Source: Actinomycetes bacterium (GTDB taxonomy: Bacteria; Actinomycetota; Humimicrobiia; JAHJRV01). From it: a DNA stretch of 10,855 bases. The first letter of the stretch is position 1, and each line of letters starts with the position of its first letter. A program made the translations under genes and the position numbers. Under the pieces are notes generated by a model, which worked only from the letters and a program-made list of their open reading frames with translations, was not told the origin of the DNA and ran no database searches. This document shows positions 7,292-10,855 of the stretch, one piece after another. The stretch spans positions 1 through 10,855 of the forward strand of contig DAOWJR010000066.1 in the NCBI GenBank assembly GCA_030640275.1, read 5' to 3'.

Positions 7292-8239
7292 ATGAGATTT
7301 CTAATAACAGGTGGAGCAGGATTTATAGGTTCTCATATTGTAGATGAGCTTCTTTCCTCGGGAGAAGAAGTTATCGTAATTGATAACTTCAATTCATATT
7401 ATGACCCAGATATTAAGTGGAAAAATATTTCAGATGCTCGAAAAAACCAATTTTTCAAACTTTTTGAAGGAGATATATTAGATAAAGAACTACTTAATGA
7501 GATTTTTTCATCATTTAATATAGATGTTTTAATCCATATGGCTGCTCAAGCTGGTGTAAGAGGCTCAATAAAAAATCCAGAATTATACACAAAAGTAAAT
7601 GTCCTGGGTACTTTAAATTTACTTGAAATGTGTAAGAAATATAAAATTAAAAAAATGATTTTTGGTTCTTCGTCCTCAATCTATGGAAATGGTTCAGTCC
7701 CCTTTAGTGAAAATAATAAAGTTGATGAACCTATATCTCCTTATGCTGCCACTAAAAAAGGTGCGGAATTACTTTGCTACAATTATTATCATCTCTATAA
7801 AATCCCTATCACATGCTTGAGATTTTTTACAGTTTATGGACCAAGACAAAGACCTGAGATGGCAATTCATAAATTTACAAGACTTATGAATGACAATGAA
7901 CTAATACCAATATATGGTGATGGAAGTAGCAGTAGAGACTATACTTATATTACTGATATATTGGATGGAATAAAATCTGCAATAAAAAAAGATTCAGGAT
8001 TTGAAATTATAAATTTAGGTAGTTCAGATCCAATAAAACTACTGGATTTAGTAAATTTAATTCAAGAGAAGATGGATAAAAAAGCAAAGTTGAGTTTTTT
8101 ACCTCCTCAATCAGGAGATGTTGAAAGAACATATGCAGACGTTTCTAAAGCAGAAAAATTACTGGGGTACTCACCCAAGGTCAGTATTGAAGAAGGAATA
8201 GAAAAGTTTGTAAAATGGTATCTAAATCAAAAGGAATAA
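7292..8239 (+). CDS. NAD-dependent UDP-sugar 4-epimerase, probably UDP-glucuronate type
   Basis: Cytosolic extended short-chain dehydrogenase/reductase, 315 residues, full length for the family, that interconverts C4 epimers of a UDP-sugar through a 4-keto intermediate using bound NAD. Seen: the Rossmann loop GGAGFIG (7-13), the acidic residue D31 after the second strand, FNSYYDPDIK (33-42), HMAAQAGVR (82-90), the active-site serine segment GSSSSIYG (125-132), catalytic Y151-x3-K155 (YAATK), FFTVYGPRQRPEMAI (178-192), GDGSSSRDYTYI (209-220) and QSGDVERTYADVSKAE (positions about 275-290). The YYDP, AAQAGVR and GPRQRP-MAI combination resembles UDP-glucuronate 4-epimerases more than classic GalE, but a GalE or UDP-GlcNAc role cannot be excluded. 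It likely supplies a donor sugar to the local glycosyltransferases. The stop is followed one base later by nadE. Confidence 0.93.
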   Translation: MRFLITGGAGFIGSHIVDELLSSGEEVIVIDNFNSYYDPDIKWKNISDARKNQFFKLFEGDILDKELLNEIFSSFNIDVLIHMAAQAGVRGSIKNPELYTKVNVLGTLNLLEMCKKYKIKKMIFGSSSSIYGNGSVPFSENNKVDEPISPYAATKKGAELLCYNYYHLYKIPITCLRFFTVYGPRQRPEMAIHKFTRLMNDNELIPIYGDGSSSRDYTYITDILDGIKSAIKKDSGFEIINLGSSDPIKLLDLVNLIQEKMDKKAKLSFLPPQSGDVERTYADVSKAEKLLGYSPKVSIEEGIEKFVKWYLNQKE

Positions 8240-8240
8240 G

Positions 8241-8963
8241 ATGGAAAAGTTAAAAAATAAATTAGTTAATTGGATAAGACAACAGGTTGAAATGGCTGGA
8301 ACTGGTGGTGTGGTTTTCGGTTTAAGCGGAGGAATAGATTCATCAGTTACGGCTGTTCTTTGCAAGGAATCACTAAAAAATAGATGTTTTGCGCTAATTA
8401 TGCCCTGCAATAGCATCAAAAAGGATATAAAAGATGCATATCTTATCATAAATAAATTTTCTATCCCTTGCAAAGAAGTTCTCTTAGATGAAGTATATAA
8501 TAATTTAATATCCATCTTACCCAAGATTACTCTGGATAAAAAAAGTTATCAAATTGCAAAAGCAAACCTAAAGCCAAGACTAAGGATGTTAACTCTTTAT
8601 TATTTTGCAAATAGCTTAAACTATTTAGTAGTTGGAACGGGTAATAGGAGTGAACTTGCGGTTGGTTATTTCACAAAATATGGAGATGGTGGTGTAGATA
8701 TTCTTCCATTTGCTAATCTTACAAAATCGCAGGTAAGAGAACTTGCAAAATACTTAAATATTCCCAAAAGAATAATTGAAAAAGCACCCTCAGCAGGCTT
8801 GTGGAAAGGACAAACTGATGAAGGTGAGATGGGAGTAACCTATAATCAAATAGATAAATATTTAATCTCAGGAAGGATTGAGAAGTCTTTTAAAGAAAAA
8901 ATAGAAGAAATGATTATTAAATCTGTGCATAAAAGAAAAACACCAGCAATTCCAGATTTCTAA
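8241..8963 (+). CDS. nadE: NAD+ synthetase, ammonia-dependent type
   Basis: Amidates nicotinic acid adenine dinucleotide to NAD+ with ATP, in the cytoplasm. At 240 residues it is the short form, lacking the glutaminase domain, so ammonia must be free or supplied in trans. Motifs: the PP-loop FGLSGGIDSS (26-35), ALIMPC (51-56), NLKPRLRM (109-116), VGTGNRSE (131-138), GYFTKYGDGGVDILP (142-156), PSAGLWKGQTDEGEMG (183-198) and the closing KRKTPAIPDF (231-240). These distinguish it from other PP-loop enzymes found in sugar loci, such as N-acetyl sugar amidotransferases. AGGA at 8232-8235 lies inside the end of the epimerase gene, five bases before ATG 8241, and the genes are one base apart, so they are surely cotranscribed. 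Finding this housekeeping gene inside a glycan cluster is notable. Confidence 0.95.
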   Translation: MEKLKNKLVNWIRQQVEMAGTGGVVFGLSGGIDSSVTAVLCKESLKNRCFALIMPCNSIKKDIKDAYLIINKFSIPCKEVLLDEVYNNLISILPKITLDKKSYQIAKANLKPRLRMLTLYYFANSLNYLVVGTGNRSELAVGYFTKYGDGGVDILPFANLTKSQVRELAKYLNIPKRIIEKAPSAGLWKGQTDEGEMGVTYNQIDKYLISGRIEKSFKEKIEEMIIKSVHKRKTPAIPDF

Positions 8964-9020
8964 TGATAATATTTAATAATATATCTAATAATAATTTTTA
9001 TTAAAAACAAATAAATTCTC

Positions 9021-9026
9021 AGGAGA
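9021..9026 (+). promoter_or_regulatory. Ribosome-binding site that decides a TTG start
   Basis: AGGAGA stands six bases before TTG 9033-9035. No in-frame ATG exists near the N-terminus, since the nearby ATG around 9067 is out of frame. The 69-bp gap 8964-9032 is otherwise AT-rich with no clear hairpin terminator. Confidence 0.75.
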
Positions 9027-9032
9027 AAGATC

Positions 9033-10019
9033 TTGCAAATTTCAAAAAATTCGAAAATTGAAAGAAATGAAGAAAGAAATTTAGACTTATCAGTAGTTAT
9101 TCCCATTTATGATGAAGCTAAAAATGTTGAAAATTTATATGAAAAATTAGAAGAAGTATTATCAAAATTAGATAAAAGTTATGAGGTATTACTGGTTGAT
9201 GATGGAAGTACAGACGGAACTATTGATAAATTGACTGAAATTCGTAAAAGAAATCCAAAATATAAGGTCATTCAATTCAGAAGAAATTATGGTCAAACAG
9301 CAGCAATTTCAGCTGGATTTGATTATGCTACAGGAGATGTAATTGTAACAATAGATGCTGACCTTCAAAATGACCCGAAAGATATCCCCAGGATACTAAA
9401 GAAAATGGAAGAAGGATATGATGTTGTGAGTGGCTGGAGAAAGGAAAGAAAAGATCCTTTTTTAACTAGAATAATACCTTCAAAAGTCGCTAATTGGCTT
9501 GTTTCAATTTTAGCAGGCATTCACCTTCACGATTATGGTTGCACATTAAAAGCTTACTCTAAAGATGTAGTAAAAAATGTACAACTTTATGGTGAAATGC
9601 ATAGATATATTCCTGCATTGGCAAGCTGGATAGGTATAAATGTTACAGAAATTCCAGTTTCTCATCATAAAAGAAAATTCGGGAAATCAAAATATGGATT
9701 ATCAAGAACACCAAGAGTTATTTTAGACCTTATTACATTAAAATTTTTACTCAGTTATTCAACAAGACCAATTCAAATCTTTGGATCTATTGGTATAATA
9801 ACTGCATTTTTAGGATTCCTAATTGCACTTTTTTTATCATATGTAAAACTTGTGCAGAAACAATCCATTGGAGATAGGCCATTACTGCTATTAGCAGTTC
9901 TTCTTATCTTTTTAGGATTTCAGTTTATTTCTATGGGTCTTTTGGGAGAACTTTCTGTTAGAACATATCATGAAGCACAGAATAAACCTATTTATTTTGT
10001 TAAAAAAATACTTGATTAG
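9033..10019 (+). CDS. Membrane-anchored family 2 glycosyltransferase (GtrB/ArnC/DPM1-like)
   Basis: Probable polyprenyl-phosphate glycosyltransferase, 328 residues, moving a sugar from a nucleotide donor to a lipid carrier such as undecaprenyl phosphate at the inner face of the membrane. The GT-A domain has LSVVIPIYDEAKN (19-31), VDDGSTDGT (55-63), RNYGQTAAISAGFD (84-97) and the metal-binding DADLQNDP (108-115); acceptor-side motifs are DYGCTLKAY (167-175), HRYIPALASWIG (190-201) and the basic HHKRKFGKSKYG (211-222). Two transmembrane helices follow (about 249-271 and 283-306), as in GtrB and ArnC. Initiation is at TTG with a good Shine-Dalgarno site. Next to an epimerase, it may feed a flippase or a C-type transferase outside the window. 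The sugar is unknown. Confidence 0.92.
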   Translation: MQISKNSKIERNEERNLDLSVVIPIYDEAKNVENLYEKLEEVLSKLDKSYEVLLVDDGSTDGTIDKLTEIRKRNPKYKVIQFRRNYGQTAAISAGFDYATGDVIVTIDADLQNDPKDIPRILKKMEEGYDVVSGWRKERKDPFLTRIIPSKVANWLVSILAGIHLHDYGCTLKAYSKDVVKNVQLYGEMHRYIPALASWIGINVTEIPVSHHKRKFGKSKYGLSRTPRVILDLITLKFLLSYSTRPIQIFGSIGIITAFLGFLIALFLSYVKLVQKQSIGDRPLLLLAVLLIFLGFQFISMGLLGELSVRTYHEAQNKPIYFVKKILD

Positions 10020-10021
10020 AA

Positions 10022-10855
10022 ATGAAAAAAAGCAAAAAAATATTTAATTTATTTAGAATATACCTTAATTATATAAGAAGAAATAGTACCCTTTCCTATA
10101 AACCAACAAAACTCTGGATTGAAGCTACCAATGTTTGCAATTTGAGATGCAGACTATGTCCCAATAAGGATATCCCAAAAGAACAAAAGGGGTTCATGGA
10201 TTGGGAACTCTATAAAAACATAATTGATCAGTCATATAACTACCTTCATGATATATATCTTTTCCATAGAGGTGAATCGCTTCTTCATCCCCGGATAATA
10301 GATATGATTAAGTATGCAAATTCAAAAAATTTAAAGACAGTTTTACATACAAATGCAACAGTTTTAAATGAAGAACTTTCAAAAGAACTCATTGACGCAA
10401 AACTTGATTTTATTTCATTTTCTTTCGATGGTTATGATAAAGAGATGTATGAATCAAACAGAACACCTGCTAAATTTGAAAAAACTCTTTTTAAAATTAT
10501 TGAATTTTTAAAATTAAAGAAAAATATTGGAGCAAGTCTTCCATACACAAAAATTCAGGTAATGGAATATACAAACGGATATGATAAAGAGAAACTAAAG
10601 AAACAGAAGGAATTGTTTCTAAAAAATTTTGAAGGTCTTCCAGTCAATGAATGGGTTGTACGAATACCTCATAATTGGGGAGGAAGTATTCCAATATTAG
10701 AAAATGCTGAAGAATTAAAGAAAATGGGTTTTAAATATGTTCCTTGTCCCTTTTTATGGTATTCATTAACTATATTTTATGATGGAAAAGTTGTTCCCTG
10801 TCCCCAGGATTGGTTTGGAAAGATTTCAATTGGAGATGTTAGAGAGAATTCTTTA
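10022..10855 (+). CDS. Radical SAM protein with SPASM-like C-terminus (cut by window end)
   Basis: Iron-sulfur enzyme using S-adenosylmethionine to start radical chemistry; the substrate is unknown. ATG 10022 lies two bases after the previous stop, with no strong ribosome-binding site, so coupling by termination-reinitiation is likely. The frame is open for 278 codons to the window edge. The cluster motif is C39-x3-C43-x2-C46 (VCNLRCRLC, 38-46), followed by IYLFHRGESLLHP (78-90, a GE motif), TVLHTNAT (106-113) and FISFSFDGYD (130-139). Near the end, C242 (VPCPF), YDGKVVPCPQDW (253-264, C260) and ISIGDVRENSL (268-278) resemble the start of a SPASM auxiliary-cluster domain. The basic N-terminus (1-30) precedes the barrel. 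Similar proteins occur in lipopolysaccharide-type loci, where their products are mostly undefined. Perhaps 50-90 residues are missing. Confidence 0.9.
   Translation, partial: MKKSKKIFNLFRIYLNYIRRNSTLSYKPTKLWIEATNVCNLRCRLCPNKDIPKEQKGFMDWELYKNIIDQSYNYLHDIYLFHRGESLLHPRIIDMIKYANSKNLKTVLHTNATVLNEELSKELIDAKLDFISFSFDGYDKEMYESNRTPAKFEKTLFKIIEFLKLKKNIGASLPYTKIQVMEYTNGYDKEKLKKQKELFLKNFEGLPVNEWVVRIPHNWGGSIPILENAEELKKMGFKYVPCPFLWYSLTIFYDGKVVPCPQDWFGKISIGDVRENSL

Noticed and set aside
8222..8524. 100-codon open frame on the minus strand
   Set aside because: It is antisense to nadE, whose catalytic motifs are all present on the plus strand.
8241..8963. PP-loop gene as an N-acetyl sugar amidotransferase (WbpG-like)
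   Set aside because: NadE-specific motifs (GTGNRSE, GYFTKYGDGGVDILP, PSAGLWKGQTDE) are intact, so NAD+ synthetase is the better call despite the sugar-cluster context.

Overview
The window is AT-rich (about 30% G+C by eye), densely coding DNA that looks like part of a bacterial surface-polysaccharide or protein-glycosylation locus. Shine-Dalgarno-like sites (GGAG, AGGAG, AGGTGA), TATAAT-like -10 boxes, two TTG starts and heavy use of AGA/AAA/ATA codons fit an AT-rich bacterium, possibly from an uncultured lineage. Nothing seen assigns a phylum, and an archaeal origin is not strictly excluded.

Left half (1-7137, minus strand): five glycosyltransferase genes read leftward. In transcription order they are a GT4 with a C-terminal coiled coil (7137-5680), a GT2 coupled to it by an ATGA overlap (5683-4736), a large GT4 with an unusual methyltransferase-like/coiled-coil tail and a TTG start (4677-2338), a GT2 with an extra domain inside its catalytic fold (2200-815), and a WbbL-like GT2 cut by the window edge (707-1). 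Two of the gaps (2201-2337 and 708-814) each carry a copy of the same compact two-tier hairpin, placed just after a stop codon. The core is nearly identical between copies, while the outer stem changes sequence and keeps its pairing. I recognise no named family for it, and it is the best candidate here for something undescribed.

Centre (7138-7291): a 154-bp divergent intergenic region with candidate promoters for both directions, sharing an inverted GTATAATTA word.

Right half (7292-10855, plus strand): a UDP-sugar (probably UDP-glucuronate) 4-epimerase, an NAD+ synthetase (nadE) one base later, a membrane-anchored polyprenyl-phosphate-type GT2 with a TTG start, and a radical SAM protein with a partial SPASM-like tail that runs off the window.

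Inferred joint role: the epimerase supplies a nucleotide sugar, the membrane GT2 moves a sugar to a lipid carrier, and the five leftward GTs add successive sugars to a glycan. The nadE gene may serve NAD supply, since the epimerase uses NAD. The radical SAM substrate cannot be told from sequence. No CRISPR array, tRNA, rRNA, transposase or integrase gene was seen.
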